Shown here: piece by piece, positions 16,042-24,417 of the stretch | Numbering within the stretch: position 1 is the stretch's first letter | Layout of the letters: every line of letters starts with the position of its first letter | NCBI GenBank assembly: GCA_049115815.1 | Contig: JAGDZO010000012.1 | Coordinates: 1 to 64,000, forward strand | Direction of reading: 5' to 3' | DNA from: Marinoscillum sp049115815 | Lineage (GTDB): Bacteria; Bacteroidota; Bacteroidia; Cytophagales; Cyclobacteriaceae | DNA: 64,000 nucleotides | Translations under genes and position numbers: made by a program | Notes under the pieces: model-generated | Database searches by the model: none | What the model saw: only the letters and a program-made list of their open reading frames with translations | Told to the model about the DNA's origin: nothing

Positions 16042-16056
16042 TTAGAATAATTCTAA
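16042..16056. promoter_or_regulatory. Fur/PerR-type 7-1-7 palindrome
   Basis: TTAGAAT-A-ATTCTAA is a perfect 7-1-7 inverted repeat (17 bp with the outer T/A pair), starting five bases upstream of the LuxR-type start on the minus strand. Its layout matches FUR-family boxes (PerR TTATAATNATTATAA, Fur TGATAATNATTATCA). A degenerate half-site GTTTAGAATTAA lies near 16107. Metal or peroxide control of a luxR-feoAB transcript is inferred. Confidence 0.6.
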
Positions 16057-16138
16057 ACTACGCAAACCTACTACAGAATCATCAAACCGACAATCTAACT
16101 ATATGGTTTAGAATTAAGGTATCTATTCTTTTATCAAG

Positions 16139-16146
16139 TAATTTTG
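16139..16146 (+). promoter_or_regulatory. -7 element TAATTTTG of the fumC promoter
   Basis: TAATTTTG matches the Bacteroidota -7 consensus TAnnTTTG, 34 bases upstream of the fumC ATG. No clear TTG -33 element is seen at the usual distance. Confidence 0.5.
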
Positions 16147-16180
16147 CAGCCAATAATCACACTTATTACAATCGAATACG

Positions 16181-17581
16181 ATGGACCACAGAATAGAACA
16201 TGATACGATGGGGGAAGTGAAAGTCCCTGCAGAAAAATATTGGGGAGCACAAACACAGCGTTCCAAAGAAAATTTCAAGATTGGTGGCACCAACATGCAC
16301 ATGCCAATGGAAATCATTCAGGCATTTGCTATTCTCAAAAAATCAGCTGCTCAAGCTAATAGTGAGCTAGGTGTACTTAGTCCAGAAAAATCTGATTTGA
16401 TAGGCAAAGTGTGTGACGAAATCCTTGAAGGCAAACTGGATGATCAGTTTCCATTGGTCATCTGGCAAACAGGTTCAGGGACACAGTCTAATATGAACTG
16501 CAATGAAGTGGTGGCCAATAGAGCCCACGTGCTAAATGGTGGTTCTTTGTCTGACGATAAGAAGATTATTCATCCAAATGACGATGTGAATAAGAGTCAG
16601 TCATCCAATGACACCTTCCCTACGGCTATGCATATAGCTTCGTACAAAATTTTGATAGAGAACACCATCCCGAAAGTCACCAAACTAAGAGATACGCTCA
16701 AAGCCAAGTCGGATGCTTTTCAACATGTGGTGAAAATTGGGCGTACCCATTTTATGGATGCTACACCGCTCAGTTTGGGTCAGGAGTTTTCCGGATATGT
16801 CTCTCAGCTAGATCATGGACTCAAAGCGCTCAACAATACCCTTGAGCACCTCAGCGAATTGGCTCTTGGAGGTACAGCAGTAGGTACAGGACTCAACACT
16901 CCAGCTGGTTACGATGTATTGGTAGCCAAGAAGATTGCTGAAAATGCTCAGCTTCCTTTTATTACCGCCGAAAACAAATTTGAAGCTTTGGCTGCTCATG
17001 ACGCCATGGTAGAAACGCATGGAGCACTCAAGCAATTGGCCGTAAGCCTGATGAAAATAGGAAACGATATTCGTATGCTGTGCTCAGGACCAAGAAGCGG
17101 GATCGGTGAAATCATCATTCCTGAAAACGAACCGGGATCATCCATCATGCCTGGTAAGGTGAACCCAACGCAATGTGAAGCACTTACTATGGTATGTGCC
17201 CAAGTGATAGGAAACGATGTAGCGGTATCTGCAGGTGGTATGTATGGTCACTTTGAGTTGAATGTCTTCAAACCTATGATGGTCTACAACTTGCTTACTT
17301 CTGCCAGACTGATAGGAGATGCTTGCGAATCTTTCAATGATAACTGTGCGATCGGAATAGAGCCTAATTATCCCGTGATCAAAGAAAAATTGGAGAATTC
17401 ACTGATGCTCGTCACGGCACTCAACACACACATTGGGTACGAAAAAGCAGCCAAAATCGCCAAAAAGGCACATAAAGAAGGATCGACATTGCGTCAAGCT
17501 GCCATAGAATTAGGATATTTGACCAGCGAACAATTCGATGAATGGGTCAAGCCTGAAGACATGATTGGAAGTTTGAAATAG
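16181..17581 (+). CDS. fumC: class II fumarate hydratase
   Basis: This 466-aa iron-independent fumarase converts fumarate to L-malate in the TCA cycle. Family landmarks are visible: MGEVKVPAEKYWGAQTQRS near the N-terminus, the B-site region HPNDDVNKSQSSNDTFPTAMH, GRTHFMDATPLSLGQE and the superfamily signature GSSIMPGKVNPTQ near residue 319. The length is that of E. coli FumC. It is monocistronic, with a TAATTTTG promoter element upstream. Class II fumarases are oxidant-resistant, which fits its position next to iron-regulated genes, though this may be chance. Confidence 0.97.
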   Translation: MDHRIEHDTMGEVKVPAEKYWGAQTQRSKENFKIGGTNMHMPMEIIQAFAILKKSAAQANSELGVLSPEKSDLIGKVCDEILEGKLDDQFPLVIWQTGSGTQSNMNCNEVVANRAHVLNGGSLSDDKKIIHPNDDVNKSQSSNDTFPTAMHIASYKILIENTIPKVTKLRDTLKAKSDAFQHVVKIGRTHFMDATPLSLGQEFSGYVSQLDHGLKALNNTLEHLSELALGGTAVGTGLNTPAGYDVLVAKKIAENAQLPFITAENKFEALAAHDAMVETHGALKQLAVSLMKIGNDIRMLCSGPRSGIGEIIIPENEPGSSIMPGKVNPTQCEALTMVCAQVIGNDVAVSAGGMYGHFELNVFKPMMVYNLLTSARLIGDACESFNDNCAIGIEPNYPVIKEKLENSLMLVTALNTHIGYEKAAKIAKKAHKEGSTLRQAAIELGYLTSEQFDEWVKPEDMIGSLK

Positions 17582-17661
17582 TAATTATTTTGCATTTTCA
17601 ATACTTATTTTAGTACTTTAGTACCTGTTACGTAAATAATTCTGAATCAACAGTTTAAAAC

Positions 17662-18258
17662 ATGAAAAGGATCATCACATTATCACTCTTAGTTTTCTTT
17701 GTAGCCGTAGGTTTCAATGCCTCAGCTCAAATGTCCAAAGCCGAGAAAAAAGAGTGGAAAAAAAGAATAAAAGCGCTTGAACCTGAGCAATTCAAAATCA
17801 TCGTAGAAGAAAACAAATCTCTTAAGAGCCAGACAGCAAGTTTGAAAAACGAACTAGCTGGAGTAGACGATAAAATTGCTGACAAGGATGAGCAAATAGC
17901 ATCATACAAGACTCAAGTGTCTAGCCTACGTGATCAATTGGCTGAAGCTGCATCTAAGCCTGCTGCAAAGCCTGTGGAAACTGGAGCGATCGACGAAAGC
18001 ACAGGAGTGGTATTCAAAGTGCAGATAGGTGCATACAGCAAGAAAGACCTTCAGAAATACAAGAAGGCTAAAAACTTTGCTCAAGAATCTGACAATGGTG
18101 TAAACAAGTTTACTATCGGCGCATTCAGAGATTATTGGGAAGCTGATACATTGAAAAAATACTTGAGAGAAATGGGCGTGAAGGATGCATTCATCGTTTC
18201 TTATAAAGATGGAAGCAGAGTAGATATCAAAGAAGTACTCGAAGGAGTATCTAAATAA
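17662..18258 (+). CDS. secreted coiled-coil protein with SPOR-like C-terminal domain
   Basis: This 198-aa protein has a signal peptide (MKRIITLSLLVFFVAVGFNASAQ) and a long coiled coil at about residues 45-95. A C-terminal region at about 115-185 begins VFKVQIGAYSKKDLQKY and continues VNKFTIGAFRDYWEADTLKKYLREMG, the repeat pattern of SPOR domains. SPOR domains bind denuded peptidoglycan at division sites, so periplasmic cell-wall association is likely. It is followed by a clear terminator. Confidence 0.75.
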   Translation: MKRIITLSLLVFFVAVGFNASAQMSKAEKKEWKKRIKALEPEQFKIIVEENKSLKSQTASLKNELAGVDDKIADKDEQIASYKTQVSSLRDQLAEAASKPAAKPVETGAIDESTGVVFKVQIGAYSKKDLQKYKKAKNFAQESDNGVNKFTIGAFRDYWEADTLKKYLREMGVKDAFIVSYKDGSRVDIKEVLEGVSK

Positions 18259-18277
18259 GCTCAAATAACATATCAAT

Positions 18278-18308
18278 AAAAACCCTTCGATGATTCGAGG
18301 GTTTTTTT
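18278..18308 (+). terminator. rho-independent terminator after the SPOR-like gene
   Basis: An AAACCCTT/GAGGGTTT stem of eight pairs (one G-U) with a short loop is followed by a run of seven T. It lies about 20 bases after the stop at 18258. Confidence 0.85.
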
Positions 18309-18316
18309 GTTTGTGG

Positions 18317-18324
18317 TAGTTTTG
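18317..18324 (+). promoter_or_regulatory. -7 element TAGTTTTG before map
   Basis: TAGTTTTG matches TAnnTTTG and lies 17 bases upstream of the map ATG, immediately after the terminator. The -33 region would fall inside the terminator hairpin, so the call is tentative. Confidence 0.4.
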
Positions 18325-18341
18325 CCAGCCAATTGTTCAAG

Positions 18342-19133
18342 ATGATTCATTATAAGACAAAAGAAGAGATCGAACTAATCAGACACAGTGCTCTGATAGT
18401 ATCGCAGACGCTAGGATTGATGGCAGAGCACATCAAGCCTGGAGTTACACCCCTTGAGTTAGATAAGATCGCGGAAGAATTTATTCGAGATCAGGGAGCT
18501 GAACCAGGCTTCCTTGGCCTTTACGACTATCCCAACACCATTATCACATCGGTCAATGAACAAGTAGTACATGGCTTGCCAACTAAGCGACCTTTGGAAG
18601 AAGGAGACGTAGTAGGGCTGGATTGTGGTGCTCTCAAAAATGGTTTCTATGGTGACCATGCGTACACTTTCGCAGTTGGTGAGATCACGGATGAAGTGAA
18701 ACAACTGCTCCGTGTAACTAAAAAAAGTCTTGAACTGGGTATAGAACAAACTGTGGCTGGCAACAGAATGGGAGATATAGGCCATGCCATTCAAACTTAT
18801 ACCGAGGGTTTTGGGTATGGCGTGGTAAGAGAGCTTGTAGGACATGGATTGGGCAAGAAAATGCACGAATCTCCAGAGGTGCCCAACTACGGGAAGCGGG
18901 GCAGGGGTTCTAAAATAAAGGAAGGTCTTGTATTGGCAATAGAGCCAATGATCAATATGGGTACTCGCAGAGTTATTCAACTCAATGACGGCTGGACGAT
19001 AGTGACGGCTGACAGAATGCCCTCCGCACATTTCGAACACAATGTAGCCGTAGTGGATGGTAAACCTGAGGTGCTATCCACTTTCAAATACATTGAAGAG
19101 GCATTGACCAAATCCGGTGGATTTATCAGTTAA
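18342..19133 (+). CDS. map: type I methionine aminopeptidase
   Basis: This 263-aa dinuclear metallopeptidase removes the N-terminal Met from nascent proteins. The metal ligands of the pita-bread fold appear in order: VGLDCGALKNGFYGDHAYTF (two Asp), ELVGHGLGKKMHESP (His), AIEPMINMG (Glu) and SAHFEHNVAV (Glu). It lacks the zinc-finger N-terminus of eukaryotic type I enzymes. I chose the ATG at 18342 (MIHYKTKEEIELIR); a TTG three codons earlier is less likely. Here it stands alone, not with secY and infA as in many genomes, so it may be a second copy. Confidence 0.93.
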   Translation: MIHYKTKEEIELIRHSALIVSQTLGLMAEHIKPGVTPLELDKIAEEFIRDQGAEPGFLGLYDYPNTIITSVNEQVVHGLPTKRPLEEGDVVGLDCGALKNGFYGDHAYTFAVGEITDEVKQLLRVTKKSLELGIEQTVAGNRMGDIGHAIQTYTEGFGYGVVRELVGHGLGKKMHESPEVPNYGKRGRGSKIKEGLVLAIEPMINMGTRRVIQLNDGWTIVTADRMPSAHFEHNVAVVDGKPEVLSTFKYIEEALTKSGGFIS

Positions 19134-19208
19134 TTATCCGATTTTCTTGTGAAAGTCTAAGTTAGCAAAGCACTTATTCAAAAGCGCTTTTGATAACTTC
19201 GCGATACT

Positions 19209-21002
19209 GTGCCCACCAAAAATCATAAGTTCTCCGTAATACTCATGCGTTTCTTAGTCTGGAGACTAAGACACATCAGCGATAACAACTTCTTGCTCAT
19301 CGTGGCAAGCATTATTGGGCTTACTTCAGGTCTAGCAGCGGTCACCCTCAAAAGTACCGTTCACTACGTCCAACATCTCCTTCAGCAAAACATTGACTTC
19401 ACCAAGATCAACTATCTGTACTTGATCTATCCTGCGGTTGGAATCCTACTTACAGTATTGATAAGAAAGTACTTGGTCAAGGATACTCCTGGACATGGGA
19501 TCACCAGAATTCTAAGAGCGATATCCAAAAACTCAAGTAGAATCAGGAAACGCTATATGATGTCCAATATGCTTAAGAGTGCCATTACGGTGGGCTTTGG
19601 TGGATCAGTGGGACTGGAAGCACCCATAGTCGTTACTGGATCAGCTATCGGTTCCAATATTGGAAAATTCGTTCACCTGGATTATAAAAAAAGAACCTTA
19701 TTAATAGGGTGTGGAGCTGCAGGCGCCATTGCCGCAATCTTTAATTCACCCATTGCAGGAGTCATTTTCGCTATTGAAGTAATTCTCACAGAGGTTAAAA
19801 TCAGTAAATTCATTCCTATTCTTATAGCTTCAGTAAGTGGCCAATTGGTTTCAATCATTCTTCTAGGGGATGATATCCTATTCACCTTCAAGTTGGTAGA
19901 CTCATTTACTGCCTCAGATACACCTTTCTATATATTGCTAGGGATAGCATGCGGGTTTGTCTCTCTTTATTTTATGCGTATCACCTTTTATGTTGAGAGC
20001 AGTCTTGAGGCCGTCAAGAACATCTATACCCGAGCATTGATGGGAGGATTAGGGCTAGCCCTCATCATATTTGTACTGCCTCCCATATATGGTGAAGGCT
20101 ACAACTCCATTATTGCCCTCTTGAAGGGAAATCAAGACAATTTCTTTAGTGGCAATTTTCTTTATGAAATGGGCGATCAGCAGATCATTGCTATGATCAT
20201 TTTAGTGTTGATAATTATCGCCAAGCCTTTTGCAACGGCCTTCACCCTAGGTTCGGGTGGTAGCGGAGGGGTATTTGCTCCTTCACTCTTTATGGGTGGT
20301 GTTACTGGTTTTCTTTTTGCAAGAATCGTTCAGTTCATCTCTCCATCTACCGATATCAGCGCGAGCAACTTCACACTTGTGGGGATGTGCGGGGTGATGA
20401 GTGGGGTACTTCATGCACCACTTACGGGCATCTTCCTTATTGCCGAGATCACTAGCGGCTATATGCTTTTCGTTCCGTTGATGATCGTGTCTGCCATCAG
20501 CTTTACGACCATCTCCTATTTTGAGAAACACAGCATCTACACCAAGAACCTCATAGAAAAGGGAGATCTGATTCAGCATGACAGTGACTTGATAGTTCTC
20601 AGCCTTATCGACTTACACAAAATCATAGAAAAAGACTTGCTTATCATTCATCCAGATGCCAAGCTCAAAGAGCTTGTGGAGCTGGTCAAGAAAAGCAAGA
20701 GGAATATATTCCCTGTAGTGAATGAACACAATGAATTGAAGGGTATTGTCACCCTGGATCATATTAGAGAGATCATGTTCGATCCAGATAAACAGTACGA
20801 AATAGTGGTCAAAACCATTATGCAAGCCCCTCCTGCCTTTGTGAGCCCGACAGAAAAAATGCAATCCGTGATGAATAAGTTCGAAAGAACACAAGCATGG
20901 AATCTCCCGGTAATCAATGATGGAAAATACTTGGGGTTTATTTCCAAATCGCGGATTTTCAATGCTTATAGAAAGAAATTAATTCGTCAAACCAAGGAGT
21001 AA
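19209..21002 (+). CDS. ClC-family chloride channel/exchanger with CBS domains
   Basis: This 597-aa protein has about ten membrane helices in the first 430 residues. The ClC selectivity motifs are GFGGSVGLEAPIV, in which the gating Glu (about residue 136) is present, and later GSGGSGGVFAPSLFMG. A gating Glu suggests a Cl-/H+ exchanger or gated channel. Two C-terminal CBS domains (about 470-590) include KSKRNIFPVVNEHNELKGIVTLDHI and AWNLPVINDGKYLGFISKSRI, which bind adenine nucleotides in relatives. The start is a GTG at 19209; an ATG at 19245 would also keep all the helices. Confidence 0.92.
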   Translation: MPTKNHKFSVILMRFLVWRLRHISDNNFLLIVASIIGLTSGLAAVTLKSTVHYVQHLLQQNIDFTKINYLYLIYPAVGILLTVLIRKYLVKDTPGHGITRILRAISKNSSRIRKRYMMSNMLKSAITVGFGGSVGLEAPIVVTGSAIGSNIGKFVHLDYKKRTLLIGCGAAGAIAAIFNSPIAGVIFAIEVILTEVKISKFIPILIASVSGQLVSIILLGDDILFTFKLVDSFTASDTPFYILLGIACGFVSLYFMRITFYVESSLEAVKNIYTRALMGGLGLALIIFVLPPIYGEGYNSIIALLKGNQDNFFSGNFLYEMGDQQIIAMIILVLIIIAKPFATAFTLGSGGSGGVFAPSLFMGGVTGFLFARIVQFISPSTDISASNFTLVGMCGVMSGVLHAPLTGIFLIAEITSGYMLFVPLMIVSAISFTTISYFEKHSIYTKNLIEKGDLIQHDSDLIVLSLIDLHKIIEKDLLIIHPDAKLKELVELVKKSKRNIFPVVNEHNELKGIVTLDHIREIMFDPDKQYEIVVKTIMQAPPAFVSPTEKMQSVMNKFERTQAWNLPVINDGKYLGFISKSRIFNAYRKKLIRQTKE

Positions 21003-21077
21003 AAACATTAAACTTCTGAAAATCAGTCCTTTACAAAACCAAGCGCTTTTTAGGCTTAAATTTTTACGCCTCCAGAC

Positions 21078-21173
21078 TTATCCACACAATTTTAATTTAA
21101 TGTTGCTGTCATAATTATCTATATATCAGGTGTTTATGTTGGTTTTTAATAGCCGTGTGGATAAAGTGCATAA
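21078..21173. other. DnaA-box cluster; candidate oriC in a 423-bp gene-free region
   Basis: The gap 21003-21425 contains two perfect DnaA boxes (TTATCCACA) in inverted orientation, at 21078-21086 (plus) and 21156-21164 (minus). A weaker minus-strand box (TTATGCACT, two mismatches) abuts at 21165-21173. A very AT-rich stretch (about 21165-21200) follows and could serve as an unwinding element. The genes to the left are mostly minus strand up to 16 kb, and the genes to the right are often plus strand. No dnaA or gidA is nearby. The call is inferred from motif density; a DnaA-regulated promoter or datA-like site is the alternative. Confidence 0.45.
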
Positions 21174-21365
21174 AATGTTAATAATTAATTTATAAAGGAT
21201 TTTGAAGTCTAATTCCTTTGTTTAAGGAGGATGGCAATAGGAATTGGACTAAATGATGGGTTTGACATAATTAGGTTTCTTGCTTTTATTTGTACCTTCT
21301 AAGACAAGATTATTAGAAAAAGTGAATTGGAGGATTGTCAGATAACTCAGAGGAGATTGTTTCTC

Positions 21366-21380
21366 TTAGAATAATTATAT
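21366..21380 (+). promoter_or_regulatory. PerR/Fur-like box upstream of thioredoxin operon
   Basis: TTAGAAT-A-ATTATAT differs from the PerR consensus TTATAATNATTATAA at two positions. It shares its left arm with the palindrome at 16042. It lies 45 bases before the thioredoxin start, and peroxide control would suit the operon. Confidence 0.4.
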
Positions 21381-21425
21381 TTTGTGAATTTTCTAAAACT
21401 TATCAGAATTTAATACGTAGAGGGT

Positions 21426-21887
21426 ATGAGTATGAAAGTATTTATTATTTCGCTTGCGCTTTTTATAGGACATGGGGCTATGTCACAAAGCGTGACTCCC
21501 ATAGGATTAAAGGAATTGGAAAACGAAATGTCCCAAACGAGCGATGAACTCAGAGTTTACAATTTTTGGGCGTCTTGGTGTGGGCCATGTATTCAAGAGA
21601 TGCCGCATTTTGATGAACTATCCAAGGATACGAATGTGACGCTTGTCAGTCTAGATTTTGAGGAGGACCTCCAAAAAGCCGCTAACATTCTCAACAAAAA
21701 GAAAATAAGTTTGTCTTCCTATCTTTTGACAGAGCAGGATATGGACAAGTATATAGCTGTTCTGGGCGAGAGCTGGTCAGGAGCCATCCCCGCTACAGTG
21801 ATTATATCGGCAAGTGGTCAAAGGTTTTTCTACGAAGGAAGTTTTGACAAGGAAGAATTATTTGATTTAGTATCAAGCATGAAATAA
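21426..21887 (+). CDS. secreted TlpA/ResA-like thioredoxin
   Basis: This 153-aa protein has a signal peptide (about residues 1-21, ending GAMSQ) followed by a thioredoxin fold. The redox motif NFWASWCGPCIQEMPHF is at about residues 45-61, and the cis-Pro lies in GAIPATVII. It is likely to be a periplasmic thiol-disulfide reductase acting on cytochrome or envelope proteins. Two ATG codons (21426 and 21432) are possible starts. The next gene starts 11 bases after its stop, so the two form an operon. Confidence 0.9.
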   Translation: MSMKVFIISLALFIGHGAMSQSVTPIGLKELENEMSQTSDELRVYNFWASWCGPCIQEMPHFDELSKDTNVTLVSLDFEEDLQKAANILNKKKISLSSYLLTEQDMDKYIAVLGESWSGAIPATVIISASGQRFFYEGSFDKEELFDLVSSMK

Positions 21888-21898
21888 AAATTATAACA

Positions 21899-22528
21899 AT
21901 GAAAAAATCTTTATTAATTGTTGCAGGAGTATTGGTTACAGTGACCGTATTGGCCATCAGTGCGATGGATACCATGGAAGAAGCGGGTTACGAAGTAGGT
22001 GACTATGTAGAAGACTTTAACCTTCCCAATGTGGATGGAAAATATGTCTCATTATCTGGTGATGCCTCTGCCAAAGGGTATATAGTTGTATTTACTTGCA
22101 ATACCTGCCCATATGCCAAGCTTTATGAAGATCGAATCATTGCTCTAGATAAGAAGTATAGGTCTAAAGGGTATCCGGTAGTGGCCATCAACCCGAACGA
22201 TATCAATAAGCAGCCAGATGACTCTATGGAGAAAATGAAGATGCGCTCACAGGATAAAAAATACACCTTCCCGTATTTGCGTGATGATTCTCAGGATGTA
22301 GCCAGAAAATTTGGTGCAACTAAAACGCCACATGTCTATGTCTTGAATAAAGAATCTGGGAAATTCAAAGTAGAATTTATTGGTGCGATAGATGATAGCC
22401 CTCGCGAAGCAGCAGACGTAAGCGAACGCTACGTAGAAGATGCAATAGATGCGTTGATGTCAGGGAAAAAGCCTACCGTAACTTCGAAAAGAGCGATCGG
22501 ATGCACTATCAAGTGGAAAGACGTTTAA
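21899..22528 (+). CDS. exported redoxin (AhpC/TSA-like thioredoxin family)
   Basis: This 209-aa protein has an N-terminal export or membrane signal (MKKSLLIVAGVLVTVTVLAIS). Its redoxin domain carries GDYVEDFNLPNVDGKYVSL and the active site VFTCNTCPYAKLYEDR (CxxC at about residues 71-74), followed by FGATKTPHVYVL with the cis-Pro. Members are annotated as thioredoxin-family or peroxiredoxin-like proteins; whether it reduces peroxides or disulfides cannot be read from the sequence. It pairs with the preceding thioredoxin, and a bidirectional terminator follows. Confidence 0.88.
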   Translation: MKKSLLIVAGVLVTVTVLAISAMDTMEEAGYEVGDYVEDFNLPNVDGKYVSLSGDASAKGYIVVFTCNTCPYAKLYEDRIIALDKKYRSKGYPVVAINPNDINKQPDDSMEKMKMRSQDKKYTFPYLRDDSQDVARKFGATKTPHVYVLNKESGKFKVEFIGAIDDSPREAADVSERYVEDAIDALMSGKKPTVTSKRAIGCTIKWKDV

Positions 22529-22561
22529 TTACAGTTTTCCTTAGACTTTCTCAAAATTATC

Positions 22562-22586
22562 AAAAGCCTCCTAAGAGGCTTTTTTT
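22562..22586. terminator. bidirectional terminator between redoxin and SRPBCC genes
   Basis: AAAAGCCTC-CTAA-GAGGCTTTT is a perfect 9-bp stem followed by further T on the plus strand, and it carries A/T tracts on both sides. Part of it encodes the last codons and stop of the convergent SRPBCC gene (stop at 22571), so the terminator doubles as coding sequence on the minus strand. Confidence 0.85.
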
Positions 22587-23020
22587 GTGAAGATTCTCTT
22601 ATAGATTGGCCGGCGATATAGAAACTGCAAATACAAAACAGGATACATCAATAAGTCAGTCAGTATGGTGCCTGTAGCATAGCTAATATCATCAATGATA
22701 TCACTAGAAATCTCGAAGGTTTCTTGAACCTCATGATGATGTGTCCACCTCGATAAGAAAAAAGGCAGCTTCACCCCTTCATCTACGAACACCCATTTCG
22801 TGTCTCCTGAAAGATGATGAGTGATCTCACTGGTCCATTCTTGACGAAAAAGCAGAAAATTTAACTCCAATGAGACTTTATCTCCCGTTTCACATCCATC
22901 AAACTGTAGCAACCTCACGGAAGGAAAAGGTGGGTTCAATGCCAAAAAAAGCTCCTTTGTAAACCCCTCTTTCACGGATTTCAAAGGAGCTTTTACTGAC
23001 GTTCGAATTTTCAATCGCAT
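22571..23020 (-). CDS. SRPBCC (START/Bet v1-like) ligand-binding protein
   Basis: This 149-aa protein has the SRPBCC pattern: MRLKIRTSVKAPLKSVKEGF at the start, alternating beta strands in the middle, and a long C-terminal helix (about 115-145). These form a helix-grip fold with a hydrophobic cavity. The ligand is unknown. No enzymatic residues can be assigned. It lies 35 bases downstream of the DUF1761 gene on the same strand and is probably co-transcribed with it. Its 3' end overlaps the terminator hairpin. Confidence 0.75.
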   Translation of the reverse strand: MRLKIRTSVKAPLKSVKEGFTKELFLALNPPFPSVRLLQFDGCETGDKVSLELNFLLFRQEWTSEITHHLSGDTKWVFVDEGVKLPFFLSRWTHHHEVQETFEISSDIIDDISYATGTILTDLLMYPVLYLQFLYRRPIYKRIFTKKAS

Positions 23021-23055
23021 GGTTCAAGAACCATACAGAATGAAATAAGTTTTGA

Positions 23056-23475
23056 TTATTTGGCTTTAGTCCAAGATCCAAGGATCAATCCTCCTACAGA
23101 CCATCCGATAATTTGAAATCCACCTTCCAACCAAGCAAGCATATAAGGCTCTTTTGAGAACATGCCCCCTGTCATTCCTGGTAGGTGAAAAAATACAAAC
23201 CCCACTAAAAAGCCGATTGCAAGACCCTTGATCCCGCTTTTGACATTCATCTGGACAAACAGCCACGCGAGAAGATAGATAGGCGCGGCACTAGAGATAA
23301 CATTTGAAATCCAAATGCCTGCTCCTGGAGGGCTCGCTTCAATCTCCTCTAAGGTGAGGCCAACCATTTCCATCCATGGTTCTCCCATGATAGGGCCATA
23401 CCATAGGAACCCGAGCACAAACATCCAGATCACAGACACCAGTACCGCAAGGTGATTAATTCTTAATTCGTTCAT
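23056..23475 (-). CDS. DUF1761-family membrane protein
   Basis: This 139-aa protein has four predicted membrane helices (about residues 7-26, 50-70, 82-103 and 113-132). The conserved segment FLWYGPIMGEPWMEMVGLTLEEIE after helix 1 is the hallmark of DUF1761. The function is unknown. It lies upstream of the SRPBCC gene on the same strand. Confidence 0.85.
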   Translation of the reverse strand: MNELRINHLAVLVSVIWMFVLGFLWYGPIMGEPWMEMVGLTLEEIEASPPGAGIWISNVISSAAPIYLLAWLFVQMNVKSGIKGLAIGFLVGFVFFHLPGMTGGMFSKEPYMLAWLEGGFQIIGWSVGGLILGSWTKAK

Positions 23476-23543
23476 AGTTTTAGGTTTTAGTGATTAATAA
23501 AAATACTGATCTTTTTCGAATCACCTTAAAAACTACCTAAACA

Positions 23544-24359
23544 CTAAATCCCCTTAGCCTTCTCCCAGTAATGATCCATTTCCTCTAAAGTCATTTCACC
23601 CATTACTTTTCCATCCTTTTTAGATGCTGATTCTAGATAATTGAACCGTTTGATGAATTTTTTATTCGTCCGCTCGAGTGCCTCATCCGGATTGATATCT
23701 ATAAACCTAGAATAGTTAATCAATGAAAAGAGTAAATCTCCGAACTCAGCCGTTGCCTTTTCTTTGTCAATTGGCTCGCTGCTATCCACATTAAATTCGG
23801 CCTTAAACTCTCCCATCTCCTCTTCTACTTTTTCCCAGACCTGCTTTTTGTCTTCCCAATCAAACCCTGCGCCTTTGGCTTTTTCCTGAATTCGCATGGC
23901 TTTTACCATGGCTGGCAATGAAGCTGGCACTCCACCTAGTACGGATGAGTTTCCCTTTTCTTTCAATTTGATTTTTTCCCAGTTTTCTTTGACTTCCTCC
24001 TCGCCTGTGACCTCAGTGTCACCATAGATATGTGGATGCCGCCTGATCAACTTATCACAAACTCCATTGAGCACATCCGAAACATCAAATGCCCCCTGCT
24101 CGTCACCAATTCTTGAGTAAAACACCAAATGCAGCATCAAATCGCCTAATTCCTTCTTGACTTCCTCTAGATCATTCTCCAAAATAGCATCACCCAACTC
24201 ATAAGTTTCCTCTATGGTCAAATGCCTGAGGCTCTCCATGGTTTGCTTCATGTCCCACGGGCAATTCTCCCTTAGCTCATCCATTATCGTGAGCAATCGG
24301 TCAAAGGCTTGCAACTTTTCTGATCTCTTTTGGTCTGCTTTTGCTATCGGTTTATTCAT
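23544..24359 (-). CDS. mazG: nucleoside triphosphate pyrophosphohydrolase MazG
   Basis: This 271-aa protein has two tandem MazG domains. The first carries RENCPWDMKQTMESLRHLTIEETYEL and the metal-binding EExxE-type helix KKELGDLMLHLVFYSRI. The second has AGFDWEDKKQVWEKVEEEMGEF and EFGDLLFSLINYSRF. It hydrolyses NTPs and dNTPs to NMP and PPi, a house-cleaning and stringent-response-modulating role. I chose the ATG at 24359 (MNKPIAKADQK); a start seven codons upstream is possible but less likely. It is divergent from a small membrane protein gene. Confidence 0.93.
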   Translation of the reverse strand: MNKPIAKADQKRSEKLQAFDRLLTIMDELRENCPWDMKQTMESLRHLTIEETYELGDAILENDLEEVKKELGDLMLHLVFYSRIGDEQGAFDVSDVLNGVCDKLIRRHPHIYGDTEVTGEEEVKENWEKIKLKEKGNSSVLGGVPASLPAMVKAMRIQEKAKGAGFDWEDKKQVWEKVEEEMGEFKAEFNVDSSEPIDKEKATAEFGDLLFSLINYSRFIDINPDEALERTNKKFIKRFNYLESASKKDGKVMGEMTLEEMDHYWEKAKGI

Positions 24360-24417
24360 TGGGAAATCATTCTTAATCAATTTGTGTTACTGGAATAGAT
24401 TGCCCACAAATATTCTT

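Noticed and set aside
22899..23266. Overlapping minus-strand frames inside the SRPBCC and DUF1761 genes
   Set aside because: They are out-of-frame shadows of clearly coding sequence, with no family features of their own.
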